Positions 16,645-24,928 of a stretch of 64,000 bases of DNA are shown piece after piece; within the stretch, counting starts at the first letter, position 1; each line of letters opens with the position of its first letter. A program made the position numbers and the translations under genes. The notes under the pieces are model-generated. The model made no database searches. It saw nothing but the letters and a program-made list of their open reading frames with translations, and had not been told where the DNA came from. Where the stretch lies: NCBI RefSeq assembly GCF_007559425.1, contig NZ_VMHE01000004.1, positions 1-64,000 of the forward strand, written 5' to 3'. This stretch comes from Allobacillus salarius (GTDB taxonomy: Bacteria > Bacillota > Bacilli > Bacillales > Alkalibacillaceae).

Positions 16645-18456
16645 TTAATTGCTCTCTTCTTCCAATTCCAATTCCATGTTCTCTTGCTGAATATAATAAT
16701 GACGAATATTTTCAGCAATATGATCGGGGATTCCAAGCTTTGTAAACGCTTCTTTTTCAGCTTGTTTAATTTTATCAATAGAGCCAAAATGCTGTAACAA
16801 CATTCGTTTTCTCTTCGGTCCAATGCCTTCTATTTCATCTAGGCTAGACTGAGTCGCTGATTTCCCTCTTAAGTTACGATGGAAAGTAATCGCAAAACGG
16901 TGAACTTCATCTTGGATGCGCTGAATCAAGTAAAACGGTTGTTCATTTCGTTTGAGAGGTACTGGTTCAGGTGGATTCCCGTATAGTAATTCACTCGTTT
17001 TATGCTTTTCGTTTTTCGCAATTCCACATAAAGGGATGCTCAGACCCAATTCGTCTTCGAGGACGTCTAAAGCAGCTGACATTTGCCCTTTTCCACCGTC
17101 TACCAAGATGAGGTCTGGAAGCGGTAATTTATCTTTCAACACCCGTGTATACCTTCTCCGTATGACTTCTCGCATCGTTTCATAGTCATCAGGTTTTTCG
17201 ACTGTTTTTACTTTGTATTTACGATAATCACTTTTTTTCGGTCGCCCATCTATAAATGTAACCATTGCAGAGACAGGATCTGTTCCTTGAATATTCGAGT
17301 TATCAAACGCTTCAATTCGATGTGGCGTTTCAATATTCAAGTATTCACCTAACTCTTCAACAGCTTTGATTGTCCGATTTTCATCTTGCTCGATTAAAGA
17401 AAATTTCTCTTGCAATGCAATTTGCGCATTTTCCATAGCTAAATCTGCAAGCTTTTTCTTCTGACCTCTAAATGGTGTCTTTGCACGGACATCTAAATAT
17501 TCACCAATCAATTCAGCATCCGTTCCGATTGGAAGATAGATTTCTTTCGGTTTTATATGATTTGAATGGGAGTAAAACCGTGCAATATAACTAGTAAATG
17601 CTTCATCTGGATCTGTATAAAACGGAAATAAAGAAACATCACGTTCGATCAACTTTCCTTGGCGAATAAAGAATACTTGGATACACATCCAACCTTTATC
17701 GTATGCATAGCCAAAAACGTCTCTTTCCGTTAAGTCACCTAACTGCATCGTCTGCTTTTCCATGACAGATTCAATGTGATCAATTAAATCACGATACTCC
17801 TTCGCTTTTTCGAAGTCAAGGTTTTCAGAGAATGCATGCATTTTTTCCTTCAGTTCTTGTTTGATCTCTTTATGCCCACCATTCAAGAATGTAGTGATCT
17901 TTTGAACTATTTCTTGATTGGTTTCTTTACTAACCGGCAATTCACATGGTCCTAAGCATTGATTGATGTGATAGTACAAACAAACTTTTTTGGGCATGAC
18001 ATTACATTTCCGTAGTGGATAGAGTCGGTCTAAAAGTTTTTTGGTTTCTCTTGCTGCATAAACATTTGTATAGGGACCAAAATATTTACCTTTATCCTTC
18101 TTCACTTTGCGCGTAACGATCAATCGAGGGTGTTTTTCATGTGTAATTTTCAAAAATGGATATGACTTGTCATCTTTTAGCATGACGTTATACTTCGGGT
18201 CATACTTTTTCACTAAGTTCATCTCTAGAATCAGTGCTTCCATTTCAGATGATGTAACGATATATTCAAAGTCGACGATTTCATTCACAAGCCGTTGCGT
18301 CTTCAAATCGTGTGCACCGGTAAAATACGAACGTACACGATTTTTAAGAAGTTTGGATTTTCCTACGTAAATGACTTCATCTTTATTGTTTTTCATTAAG
18401 TAGCATCCCGGCTTATCTGGAAGGACGGCTAACTTTTCTTGAATATTTTTACGCAT
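16645..18456 (-). CDS. uvrC: Excinuclease ABC subunit C
   Basis: UvrC makes the two incisions flanking a lesion in nucleotide excision repair. The 603-residue protein has the N-terminal GIY-YIG nuclease domain ([19 protein letters not shown], about 15-33) for the 3' cut. A Cys-rich segment ([16 protein letters not shown]) follows, then the UVR motif near 205-240. The RNase H-like endonuclease domain for the 5' cut has [14 protein letters not shown] and [16 protein letters not shown]-terminal helix-hairpin-helix motifs include [19 protein letters not shown]. It lies downstream of trxA as in Bacillus subtilis, with GAGGTG before the ATG. Confidence 0.97.
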   Translation of the reverse strand: MRKNIQEKLAVLPDKPGCYLMKNNKDEVIYVGKSKLLKNRVRSYFTGAHDLKTQRLVNEIVDFEYIVTSSEMEALILEMNLVKKYDPKYNVMLKDDKSYPFLKITHEKHPRLIVTRKVKKDKGKYFGPYTNVYAARETKKLLDRLYPLRKCNVMPKKVCLYYHINQCLGPCELPVSKETNQEIVQKITTFLNGGHKEIKQELKEKMHAFSENLDFEKAKEYRDLIDHIESVMEKQTMQLGDLTERDVFGYAYDKGWMCIQVFFIRQGKLIERDVSLFPFYTDPDEAFTSYIARFYSHSNHIKPKEIYLPIGTDAELIGEYLDVRAKTPFRGQKKKLADLAMENAQIALQEKFSLIEQDENRTIKAVEELGEYLNIETPHRIEAFDNSNIQGTDPVSAMVTFIDGRPKKSDYRKYKVKTVEKPDDYETMREVIRRRYTRVLKDKLPLPDLILVDGGKGQMSAALDVLEDELGLSIPLCGIAKNEKHKTSELLYGNPPEPVPLKRNEQPFYLIQRIQDEVHRFAITFHRNLRGKSATQSSLDEIEGIGPKRKRMLLQHFGSIDKIKQAEKEAFTKLGIPDHIAENIRHYYIQQENMELELEEESN

Positions 18457-18502
18457 ATATGTACACCTCGATAAGTTTATCTGTTCCTAGAGGAAGCATG
18501 TT

Positions 18503-18541
18503 AAAAAAGGCAAGAGCTAACTCAATGAGTCAGCCCTTACC
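18503..18541 (-). terminator. trxA terminator
   Basis: GGTAAGGGCTGACTC pairs with GAGTTAGCTCTTGCC (with G-U pairs), followed by six Ts on the minus strand. Confidence 0.82.
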
Positions 18542-18548
18542 CTATGAT

Positions 18549-18863
18549 TTATGCATTTTTTGTAACGAAATCTTTTAAAGCATCTTTTGGTTGGTAACCA
18601 TGTGCTTGATCGACTTGCTCACCGTCTTTAAATAGAATCAACGTTGGAATACTCATGACTCCAAATTTTTGAGCTGTTTCTTGGTTTTCATCAACATCTA
18701 GTTTGACGATTTTTACCTCATCTCCCATTTCGGAATCTAACTCTTCCAATACAGGAGCGATCATTTTACATGGACCACACCAAGTAGCCCAAAAGTCTAC
18801 TAGCACAGTACCTTCAGATACTTCTTCGTTAAATGTTTGATCAGTTGCATTTACGATAGCCAT
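18549..18863 (-). CDS. trxA: Thioredoxin
   Basis: This 104-residue cytoplasmic thioredoxin reduces disulfides in ribonucleotide reductase, peroxiredoxins and other proteins. The active site WCGPCK is at about 28-33, followed by the cis-proline MSIPTL loop and the GYQPK segment. It lies after etfA and before uvrC, as in Bacillus subtilis. A tandem repeat array and the etfA terminator separate it from etfA. A TATACT with an extended TG motif (18898-18903) is its likely -10. Confidence 0.97.
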   Translation of the reverse strand: MAIVNATDQTFNEEVSEGTVLVDFWATWCGPCKMIAPVLEELDSEMGDEVKIVKLDVDENQETAQKFGVMSIPTLILFKDGEQVDQAHGYQPKDALKDFVTKNA

Positions 18864-18897
18864 TTTCTATTCCTCCTAACATTTCAAATTCAAATTA

Positions 18898-18906
18898 AGT
18901 ATATCA
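18898..18906 (-). promoter_or_regulatory. Candidate extended -10 promoter of trxA
   Basis: TGATATACT (TG-N-TATACT) on the minus strand, 35 bases before trxA. TTGGAA lies 19 bases upstream as a poorly spaced -35. Confidence 0.4.
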
Positions 18907-19028
18907 TGGCGCTATTCATTACTTCCAATACTTTGTTTATAAGTCATCTGTGTGCATAGGTACACGGTTAAAAGTGTTTGTTTCTATTGAGAATAAGTAA
19001 ATGAAATCTAATTGGGAGAGTCGCCTGA

Positions 19029-19197
19029 ACAGGGCGGCTGCAGTGCTTTGTCGGGCGGCTGGGGGCGCTGTGTCGGGTGGCTCGAACCCTGCGTCGGGTG
19101 GCTCGACGCGTTTGTCGGGCGGCTGGTACCTTTTGTCGGGCGGCCCGAACCCTGCGTCGGGTGGCTGGTACCTTTTGTCGGGCGGCTGGAGTGTACG
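19029..19197. repeat. Tandem array, 21-bp period, GTCGGGYGGCT core
   Basis: GTCGGG recurs at 19050, 19072, 19093, 19114, 19135, 19156 and 19177: steps of 22 and then five of 21 bases, with a degenerate first copy near 19029. The first eleven bases GTCGGGYGGCT are nearly fixed and the remaining ten vary. Three copies end GGTACCTTTT or similar and two end CGAACCCTGC. The array lies just beyond the etfA terminator, upstream of trxA. Because 21 is a multiple of three, several frames stay open through it, but none has a ribosome-binding site. Local GC is far above the neighbours. Confidence 0.9.
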
Positions 19198-19223
19198 TTA
19201 CGACAAAGATTCGTTTTTCCATC

Positions 19224-19266
19224 AAAAGAAAACCGACTATATTCCCCTAGAGGAAATAGCCGGTTC
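19224..19266 (-). terminator. etfA terminator
   Basis: AACCGGCTATTTCC / GGAATATAGTCGGTT stem, followed by TTTCTTTTG on the minus strand. Confidence 0.8.
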
Positions 19267-19280
19267 AGATTTGTACGATA

Positions 19281-20252
19281 TTAACCTTTTAGCGCTTTAA
19301 TTTCTTCTGTCAATGCTGGTACGACTTCGAATAAATCTCCGACAATACCGTAGTCAGCAACGTTGAAGATATTTGCTTCAGGATCTTTGTTAATCGCAAC
19401 AATAACTTTTGAGTTAGACATTCCTGCTAAGTGTTGGATTGCACCTGAAATACCGACTGCGATGTAAAGATCAGGTGTTACAACCTTACCTGTTTGTCCA
19501 ATCTGTAATGAGTAGTCACAGTAGCCAGCATCTGCCGCTCCACGGGAAGCACCTACTGCTCCGCCTAAAGCATCTGCTAATTCATATAAAGGATCGAATC
19601 CTTCTGCGCTTTTCACTCCACGTCCGCCTGCAACAATAATGTTCGCCTCGGATAAGTCAACACCTTCAGAAGCTTTACGGATGACTTCTTTAATGACCGT
19701 ACGAAGGTTTTGAACATCAACTTCTACTTTTTGAACATCCCCTGAGCGAGAATCATCTTTTTCAAGCGGTGCAATGTTGTTTGGACGAATGGTAATGAAT
19801 GTCTTACCATTTGTAATGACTTTCTTTTCGAACGCTTTACCCGAATAGATTGGTCGAACGAACTGTACATCATCACCACTTCCTTCGATTTGCGTGACGT
19901 CAGAAATCAATCCACTGTCCAATTTACTTGCGATTCTTGGTGACAAGTCTTTTCCTTCAGATGTGTGCCCCATAACAATGCCGTCTGGATCTTCTTGCTC
20001 AATGACAGCCATTGCTGCTTGAACATATCCATCAGAAGTATAGTTTTTCAAGTTTTCATGCTGAACGACAACCGCTCGGTCCGCACCATATTGAATTAAT
20101 TCTTGTCCAAGAGATTCAAGATCCCCTTCGCCTAAAACGGCTGCTACAACTTCACTATTTTCATCGATTTGTCGAGCTGCTGCAATATTTTCAAACGATA
20201 CGTTACGCAACTCTCCGTCTCGAACTTCACTAATTACTAAATATTTCCCCAT
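19281..20252 (-). CDS. etfA: Electron transfer flavoprotein alpha subunit
   Basis: EtfA with EtfB accepts electrons from acyl-CoA dehydrogenases and passes them toward menaquinone. The 323-residue protein has the C-terminal FAD-binding domain with the family signature ([14 protein letters not shown], then [16 protein letters not shown] and [12 protein letters not shown]). It is the last gene of fadR-fadB-etfB-etfA; a 27-base gap separates it from etfB. Control is through the FadR box in front of fadR. All motifs are intact. Confidence 0.97.
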   Translation of the reverse strand: MGKYLVISEVRDGELRNVSFENIAAARQIDENSEVVAAVLGEGDLESLGQELIQYGADRAVVVQHENLKNYTSDGYVQAAMAVIEQEDPDGIVMGHTSEGKDLSPRIASKLDSGLISDVTQIEGSGDDVQFVRPIYSGKAFEKKVITNGKTFITIRPNNIAPLEKDDSRSGDVQKVEVDVQNLRTVIKEVIRKASEGVDLSEANIIVAGGRGVKSAEGFDPLYELADALGGAVGASRGAADAGYCDYSLQIGQTGKVVTPDLYIAVGISGAIQHLAGMSNSKVIVAINKDPEANIFNVADYGIVGDLFEVVPALTEEIKALKG

Positions 20253-20279
20253 TGCTATTCTCCTTTCTGCACCTGTTGA

Positions 20280-21053
20280 TTAAAGTACTTTTGCTTCAGT
20301 TTTTAATAAAGATATAAGCTCTTTTACTTGCTCGTCTGTTTCTCCTTCTAACACTTTTCCTGCTTCTTTTTCAGGTGGAAGGAAAACTTCGACAGTTTTA
20401 GTTGCCGCTTCAACATCATCTTCATCTAAATCAAGATCGTCGATTTCAAGTTCTTCTAATGGTTTTTTCTTCGCTTTCATAATTCCTGGTAAAGATGGGT
20501 AACGTGGTTCGTTCAAGCCTTGTTGGCAAGTAACGAGTAGTGGTAATGATGTTTCCACTTTTTCAACGTCACCTTCTACGTCCTTGTCAATTTTCACCGT
20601 ATCTCCATCGATTTCAAGCGATGTAATCGTCGTCACATAAGGAATATCTAGCTTAGCAGCTAGTCGTGGACCTACTTGGCCACTCGCTTCATCAATCGCA
20701 ACGTTACCAGCTAGGATAAGATCGACTTCTTTGTCTTCGAAGTAAGCTTCCAAGATTCTTGTAGTCGTGACTTGGTCGCCTTCTTCAATGTCATCTTCTG
20801 TATTAATAAGAACAGCTTTGTCTGCTCCCATCGCTAGCGCTGTACGTAACTGTGACTCAGAATCTTCGTCACCGATCGTTACAACAGTCACTTCACCACC
20901 GTGTTCATCACGGACTTTAATTGCTTCTTCAATGGCATACTCATCGTATGGGTTAATGATAAACTCAGCACCATCTGTATCGATTTTCCCACCATTGATT
21001 TGAATTTTTTCTTCTGTATCAAATGTTTTTTTCATAAGAACATAAATGTTCAT
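20280..21053 (-). CDS. etfB: Electron transfer flavoprotein beta subunit
   Basis: EtfB is the AMP-binding partner of EtfA in the beta-oxidation electron-transfer flavoprotein. The 257-residue protein shows the family region ALAMGADKAVLI, then ILAGNVAIDEASGQVGPRLA and the ETF-beta signature around NEPRYPSLPGIMKAKKKP. The stretch before the C-terminus (ELEIDDLDLDEDD) is very acidic. AAGGAGG lies seven bases before the ATG and the gene starts 19 bases after fadB. Confidence 0.97.
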   Translation of the reverse strand: MNIYVLMKKTFDTEEKIQINGGKIDTDGAEFIINPYDEYAIEEAIKVRDEHGGEVTVVTIGDEDSESQLRTALAMGADKAVLINTEDDIEEGDQVTTTRILEAYFEDKEVDLILAGNVAIDEASGQVGPRLAAKLDIPYVTTITSLEIDGDTVKIDKDVEGDVEKVETSLPLLVTCQQGLNEPRYPSLPGIMKAKKKPLEELEIDDLDLDEDDVEAATKTVEVFLPPEKEAGKVLEGETDEQVKELISLLKTEAKVL

Positions 21054-21071
21054 TGGATTACCTCCTTCATT

Positions 21072-21845
21072 CTACTGGTCTTTGAAATTTGGTTTTCTCT
21101 TTTCGATGAAAGCTTGGATACCTTCTTTGGCATCTTCATTGCCAAACACTTTGCCAAACTCTTCTGCTTCTCGTTTTACACCTTCTTTAAACTGAGAAGT
21201 CTGAGTGAATGGTACTAACTTCATAACAGCATTGATCGAAGGACCGCTTTTTGCCGCGAATTTTTTTGCTAGATTCATAGAAAATTCTTCTAATGAATCT
21301 TCATCCACTGCATGATTTGCGAGGCCTAATGCTGCAGCTTCTTCGCCAGAGATTGGCTCGCCAGTCAAAATCATTTCATAAGCTTTTGCCATACCTACAT
21401 GTTGTGGCAAACGTTGTGTTCCTGCAAAGCCTGGTATAATGCCAAGATTCAGCTCTGGCAATCCGAGTTTAGCACTCTTGGTGACAATACGAACATGGCA
21501 AGACATCGCCAGTTCGAGACCGCCTCCCAAGGCAGCTCCGTGGATGGATGCAATGACCGGAATTTTAAATTTTTCAATTCTCCGGAATAGATTTTGACCT
21601 TGGCTAGAAAGCTCCTCGTAATCGTCGGCATTTTGTAAGGATGTAAATTCTTTAATGTCTGCACCGGCTGAGAAAAACTTGCCTTCGCCTTGAATGACTA
21701 CTGTTTTAATGTTGCTGTCATTTTCGATGTCATCCAGCGCAGTCGCTAAATCTTTTAAAATCTGTGACGATAATGCATTAGCTGGTGGACTTTGAATGGT
21801 AACGGTTGCAATATTTTCTTTTTTCGTTAAAGAGAGTGCATCCAT
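21072..21845 (-). CDS. fadB: Enoyl-CoA hydratase
   Basis: It hydrates 2-enoyl-CoA to 3-hydroxyacyl-CoA in fatty-acid beta-oxidation. The 257-residue crotonase-fold protein has the CoA/oxyanion segment FSAGADIKEF (about 60-69), HGAALGGGLELAMSCHVRI with the first catalytic Glu region, and LPELNLGIIPGFAGTQRLP with the second. It starts 13 bases after fadR. The position matches fadB (ysiB) of Bacillus subtilis. The symbol is by synteny; the crotonase fold alone does not prove chain-length preference. Confidence 0.93.
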   Translation of the reverse strand: MDALSLTKKENIATVTIQSPPANALSSQILKDLATALDDIENDSNIKTVVIQGEGKFFSAGADIKEFTSLQNADDYEELSSQGQNLFRRIEKFKIPVIASIHGAALGGGLELAMSCHVRIVTKSAKLGLPELNLGIIPGFAGTQRLPQHVGMAKAYEMILTGEPISGEEAAALGLANHAVDEDSLEEFSMNLAKKFAAKSGPSINAVMKLVPFTQTSQFKEGVKREAEEFGKVFGNEDAKEGIQAFIEKRKPNFKDQ

Positions 21846-21858
21846 TTACTCAACCCCT

Positions 21859-22446
21859 TTACGTATGTTTTTTTAAGCCGTTGGAAATAAGAAAATGTAC
21901 ATCCTTTGCCTGCTTTTTCAAATCGTAGCGTTGATCCTGCATCACCCAATTGGTCACTACCTCATCAAGCATACCAAAAATCATCTGTCGAACCAACTTA
22001 ATATTCAGATGATTGTGGAAGATTTTTTCTTCTACGCCATTTTTGATGATTGAGTCAATAATGTGTAGATAGCCTTTTAGCACATCATTAATTTGTGCGC
22101 GCAATCGCTTATCGGATTGTCTTAATTCCAATTGTGTGACGACGGCAAGATGAGGATCTTCCGAAAGCTGTCGAAAATGAGTATCGATTAACGCAAATAA
22201 TTTTTCATCTGCTCCCTCATCATTTTCGGTCGCTTTACGGATGCGCTCAATAAAGTTACCCATTTTTTCTTGAAATAAAGAAATGAGTAGATCTTCTTTG
22301 TTTTTGAAATAAAGATAGATCGTTCCATCGGCTACTCCAGCTTTTTTAGCGATTTTTGATACCTGAGAGCGGTGGTAGCCGTTCTCTGCAATGACTTCCA
22401 CCGCGGCATCTAAAATTTGATTGTATTTTGGTTTTTCGTTCTTCAT
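21859..22446 (-). CDS. fadR: TetR-family fatty-acid degradation repressor FadR
   Basis: FadR (YsiA) represses beta-oxidation genes and releases DNA when long-chain acyl-CoA binds. The 195-residue protein has an N-terminal TetR helix-turn-helix (VSKIAKKAGVADGTIYLYFK, about 24-43) and an acyl-CoA-binding helical C-terminal domain. It is first of four genes (fadR-fadB-etfB-etfA). Its promoter (22490-22518) is followed at once by a perfect FadR box at 22466-22483, so it represses its own operon. GGGAG lies nine bases before the ATG. Confidence 0.95.
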   Translation of the reverse strand: MKNEKPKYNQILDAAVEVIAENGYHRSQVSKIAKKAGVADGTIYLYFKNKEDLLISLFQEKMGNFIERIRKATENDEGADEKLFALIDTHFRQLSEDPHLAVVTQLELRQSDKRLRAQINDVLKGYLHIIDSIIKNGVEEKIFHNHLNIKLVRQMIFGMLDEVVTNWVMQDQRYDLKKQAKDVHFLISNGLKKHT

Positions 22447-22465
22447 AAATTTTGACTCCCTAAAA

Positions 22466-22483
22466 TGAATGAATGGTCATTCA
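22466..22483 (-). promoter_or_regulatory. FadR operator at the fadR promoter
   Basis: TGAATGAATGGTCATTCA has both 7-base arms of the FadR consensus TGAATGA-N4-TCATTCA exact. It lies just downstream of the -10, at the expected transcription start. Confidence 0.85.
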
Positions 22484-22489
22484 TCTTTA

Positions 22490-22518
22490 ATCATATAAAT
22501 AATTCGTTTTGCTGTCAA
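22490..22518 (-). promoter_or_regulatory. SigA promoter of fadR-fadB-etfBA
   Basis: TTGACA, 17-base spacer, TATGAT on the minus strand, in the lcfA-fadR gap. Confidence 0.85.
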
Positions 22519-22542
22519 CTACGATGCGACATTTTCAACCAT

Positions 22543-24228
22543 TTAATTTAATTTTTCTTTTTCCTCATCGACTAACTTACGTCGTAAAATTTTTCCGACA
22601 GCTGTTTTAGGTAATTCTGTACGGAATTCGTATAACCGAGGTACTTTGAAGGCGGCGAGGTTTTCACGACAAAATTTATCTAATTCTTTCTCTGAAACAT
22701 CATATCCATCTTTCAATACAATATACGCTTTAACAGTTTCCCCGCGATAAGGGTCTGGCACTCCAGCCACTACTGTTTCTTGTATCGCTTCATGTTCATA
22801 AAGGACCTCTTCTACTTCTCTTGGATAAATATTAAATCCACCTGCAATAATCATATCCTTTTTTCGATCGACGACATAGAAATATCCGTCTTCATCCATT
22901 CTACCCATATCACCTGTAAGGAGCCAGCCATCTTTTAAAGTCTTCGCTGTATCCTCTTCCCGATTCCAATAGCCTTTCATAACTTGTGGTCCTTTTACAG
23001 CTATTTCTCCGACTTCTCCTACTGGCATTTCTTCCATTGTTTCAGCATTGACAATTTTGGAATCCGTATCTGGCCAAGGTATACCAATAGTTCCTGAACG
23101 TCTATTTTCCCAAACTAAATTTGCATGTGTAACAGGAGACGTTTCTGTTAATCCATATCCTTCAACTAATCGACCACCTGTTACCTTTTCGAATCGTTGC
23201 TGAACCTCACTCGGTAATGGAGCTGAACCACTAATGCACGCTTCAACTGAAGATAGATCATATTTGTTCAATTTTGGATGATTCAGAAGCCCAATATAAA
23301 TCGTCGGTGCACCAGGGAACATCGTCGGTCGTTCTTTTTGGATAGTTTTCAACACCGTATCGACATCAAATTTCGGAATCAGTATCATCTTCTGTGCCAT
23401 CATAATCGATAAGTTCATGACGGTCGTCATTCCATAAACGTGGAAAAACGGTAAAATTCCAAGAATGCTTTCTTTCGCATACTCCGTTTTATATAACCAG
23501 TTCGAACACATTTGTGTATTGGATACTAAATTATAGTGCGTCAACATGACACCTTTCGGATAACCAGTCGTTCCACCAGTGTATTGCAACAATGCCAAGT
23601 CTTCCTCAGGATCGATTTCGACAGGTGTATAATCCGTAGTGGAATCTTCCATTACTTTTGTCCAGACATGCGTATCGCCTGAATGCTCTGGTTTAACGAC
23701 CATATTGTATTCACGTTTTTGAATGAACGGATAAATTAAGTTTTTCGGAAATGGTAAATAATCCTTGATACCGGTTACAATAATGTGCTCAATATCTGTT
23801 TCTGGCTTTACAGTCGTTGTTCGCGGCAACAAAATATCCAAACAAACGATAAATTTCGCACCAGAGTCCTTCATTTGGTATTCTAATTCGCGCTCCGTGT
23901 ATAAAGGATTTGTTTGTACAACGGTTGCCCCACCAAGTAATGCACCATAATAAGCGATTACTGCTTGTGGTGTATTCGGAAGCATGATAGCAACTCGATC
24001 ATCCTTCTCCAACCCTAATGATTGTAAATAGGATGCGAATTTTCTTGCTGAATCGTAAACTTCTTGAAACGATAATTCTGTCCCCATAAAATGAACGGCA
24101 ATTTTATCAGGAAAACGACTCGCAGATTCTTCCAAATATTCATGAAGTGGTCTTTTGTCGTATTCCATCGATGGTGAAACTTGTTCTGGATAATGTTTAA
24201 ACCATGGTTTCACTACGTCAACCCCCAT
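22543..24228 (-). CDS. lcfA: Long-chain fatty acid-CoA ligase
   Basis: It activates fatty acids to acyl-CoA using ATP via an acyl-adenylate. The 561-residue ANL-family protein has the P-loop-like LLQYTGGTTGYPKGVMLTH (about 215-233), the adenylate motif EGYGLTETSP, LTGDMGRMDEDGYFYVVDR and the C-terminal catalytic lysine in TAVGKILRRKL. AAGGAGG before ATG 24228 rules out the eight extra upstream codons. It lies directly upstream of fadR as in the Bacillus subtilis lcfA-fadR-fadB-etfBA cluster. A promoter (24262-24290) and a weaker FadR-like box (24319-24336) precede it. Confidence 0.95.
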   Translation of the reverse strand: MGVDVVKPWFKHYPEQVSPSMEYDKRPLHEYLEESASRFPDKIAVHFMGTELSFQEVYDSARKFASYLQSLGLEKDDRVAIMLPNTPQAVIAYYGALLGGATVVQTNPLYTERELEYQMKDSGAKFIVCLDILLPRTTTVKPETDIEHIIVTGIKDYLPFPKNLIYPFIQKREYNMVVKPEHSGDTHVWTKVMEDSTTDYTPVEIDPEEDLALLQYTGGTTGYPKGVMLTHYNLVSNTQMCSNWLYKTEYAKESILGILPFFHVYGMTTVMNLSIMMAQKMILIPKFDVDTVLKTIQKERPTMFPGAPTIYIGLLNHPKLNKYDLSSVEACISGSAPLPSEVQQRFEKVTGGRLVEGYGLTETSPVTHANLVWENRRSGTIGIPWPDTDSKIVNAETMEEMPVGEVGEIAVKGPQVMKGYWNREEDTAKTLKDGWLLTGDMGRMDEDGYFYVVDRKKDMIIAGGFNIYPREVEEVLYEHEAIQETVVAGVPDPYRGETVKAYIVLKDGYDVSEKELDKFCRENLAAFKVPRLYEFRTELPKTAVGKILRRKLVDEEKEKLN

Positions 24229-24261
24229 AAATGATTCCTCCTTATTTTTCATCTTACCTTT

Positions 24262-24290
24262 ATTATATACATTATTTCCGGAAATTTAAA
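24262..24290 (-). promoter_or_regulatory. SigA-type promoter of lcfA with a palindrome in the spacer
   Basis: TTTAAA, 17-base spacer, TATAAT on the minus strand. The spacer contains the perfect 12-bp palindrome ATTTCCGGAAAT (24274-24285). A similar ATTTCGGAAAT lies at 24479-24489 in front of the divergent gene. Confidence 0.6.
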
Positions 24291-24316
24291 ATAGAATTTA
24301 AAATTATCTGACAATA

Positions 24317-24336
24317 ACTGAATAAATATTCAGTAA
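24317..24336. promoter_or_regulatory. Candidate FadR-like operator upstream of lcfA
   Basis: TGAATAAATATTCAGTAA matches 15 of 18 positions of the FadR consensus, and the segment ACTGAATA-AA-TATTCAGT is an 8-bp-armed palindrome. It lies upstream of the lcfA -35 in the divergent region. Confidence 0.4.
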
Positions 24337-24518
24337 CTCTTCATTATAAAAGTGAAAACCATTTCGGCACATTACCAGTGAAATCGTTATACACTTTTTC
24401 ATTGGTAAGGGGTACAACGAGATTGATATTTAGCACGTTTCTGAATGCAAAATTCTATGATAATCTAATAAGAGGAAAATTTCGGAAATTAAAAATGTAT
24501 GTGAAAGTAGGTACTGTT

Positions 24519-24800
24519 ATGTGGATTATATTAGGTCTTATTGCTTTAGTAGCTACACTTACAAATCTTTATATGTATACAGCAGGTAAGGATTATAAAT
24601 TTGCTATGGCAATTGGATTATCGTTTACAGCATTAACATTATGCGCAGAATACAGCCTTGTAGCTCAATGGGTGAACGTGGAAGATTGGGCTGCTTTATC
24701 GGATGTAGTTCCAGGTATGGAAAATGCGTTATGGCTTTTGACGGTTGCTTCGATTTTACTAAATATAAGCCCTATATTTCTGGAACGATTTAAAAAATGA
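24519..24800 (+). CDS. Small membrane protein (93 aa), three helices
   Basis: From the ATG at 24519 the product has 93 residues and three hydrophobic segments: IILGLIALVATLTNLYMY, AMAIGLSFTALTLCAEYSL and ALWLLTVASILLNISPIFL. The conserved-looking TAGKDYKFAMAIGLSFTALT segment is familiar from uncharacterised short Bacillaceae membrane proteins. The open frame extends 47 codons upstream, but that part has no protein character. AGGT seven bases before ATG 24519 is the best, weak ribosome-binding site. It is divergent from lcfA. Function unknown. Confidence 0.7.
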   Translation: MWIILGLIALVATLTNLYMYTAGKDYKFAMAIGLSFTALTLCAEYSLVAQWVNVEDWAALSDVVPGMENALWLLTVASILLNISPIFLERFKK

Positions 24801-24823
24801 CGCCCATAACTTGGACGTCATTG
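24793..24823 (-). terminator. Terminator after mutS2 and its small downstream gene
   Basis: AATGACG / CGTCATT stem with additional CCA/TGG pairing and a run of six Ts on the minus strand. Confidence 0.75.
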
Positions 24824-24828
24824 ATTCA

Positions 24829-24909
24829 TTAATTCATAACCATAAATACAACCCCGATAATCATAAACAAAACCGCTACGACAACTAACACTTTTGCTAA
24901 TGTTTCCAT
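24829..24909 (-). CDS. 26-residue hydrophobic peptide downstream of mutS2
   Basis: The frame begins METLAKVLVVVAV and ends GVVFMVMN, forming a single membrane helix of about 22 residues. AAGGAG lies seven bases before the ATG and the gene starts 19 bases after the mutS2 stop, with a shared terminator, so it is likely expressed with mutS2. It is too short for homology arguments. The strong ribosome-binding site and all-hydrophobic content are the support. Function unknown. Confidence 0.65.
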   Translation of the reverse strand: METLAKVLVVVAVLFMIIGVVFMVMN

Positions 24910-24928
24910 GTTTAATCTCCTTGTTGTT

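Noticed and set aside
18968..19300. Three overlapping open frames (Arg-rich or Gly/Ser-rich repeats) in the etfA-trxA gap
   Set aside because: They are different frames and strands of the same GC-rich repeat array, with no ribosome-binding sites and no protein character outside the repeat.
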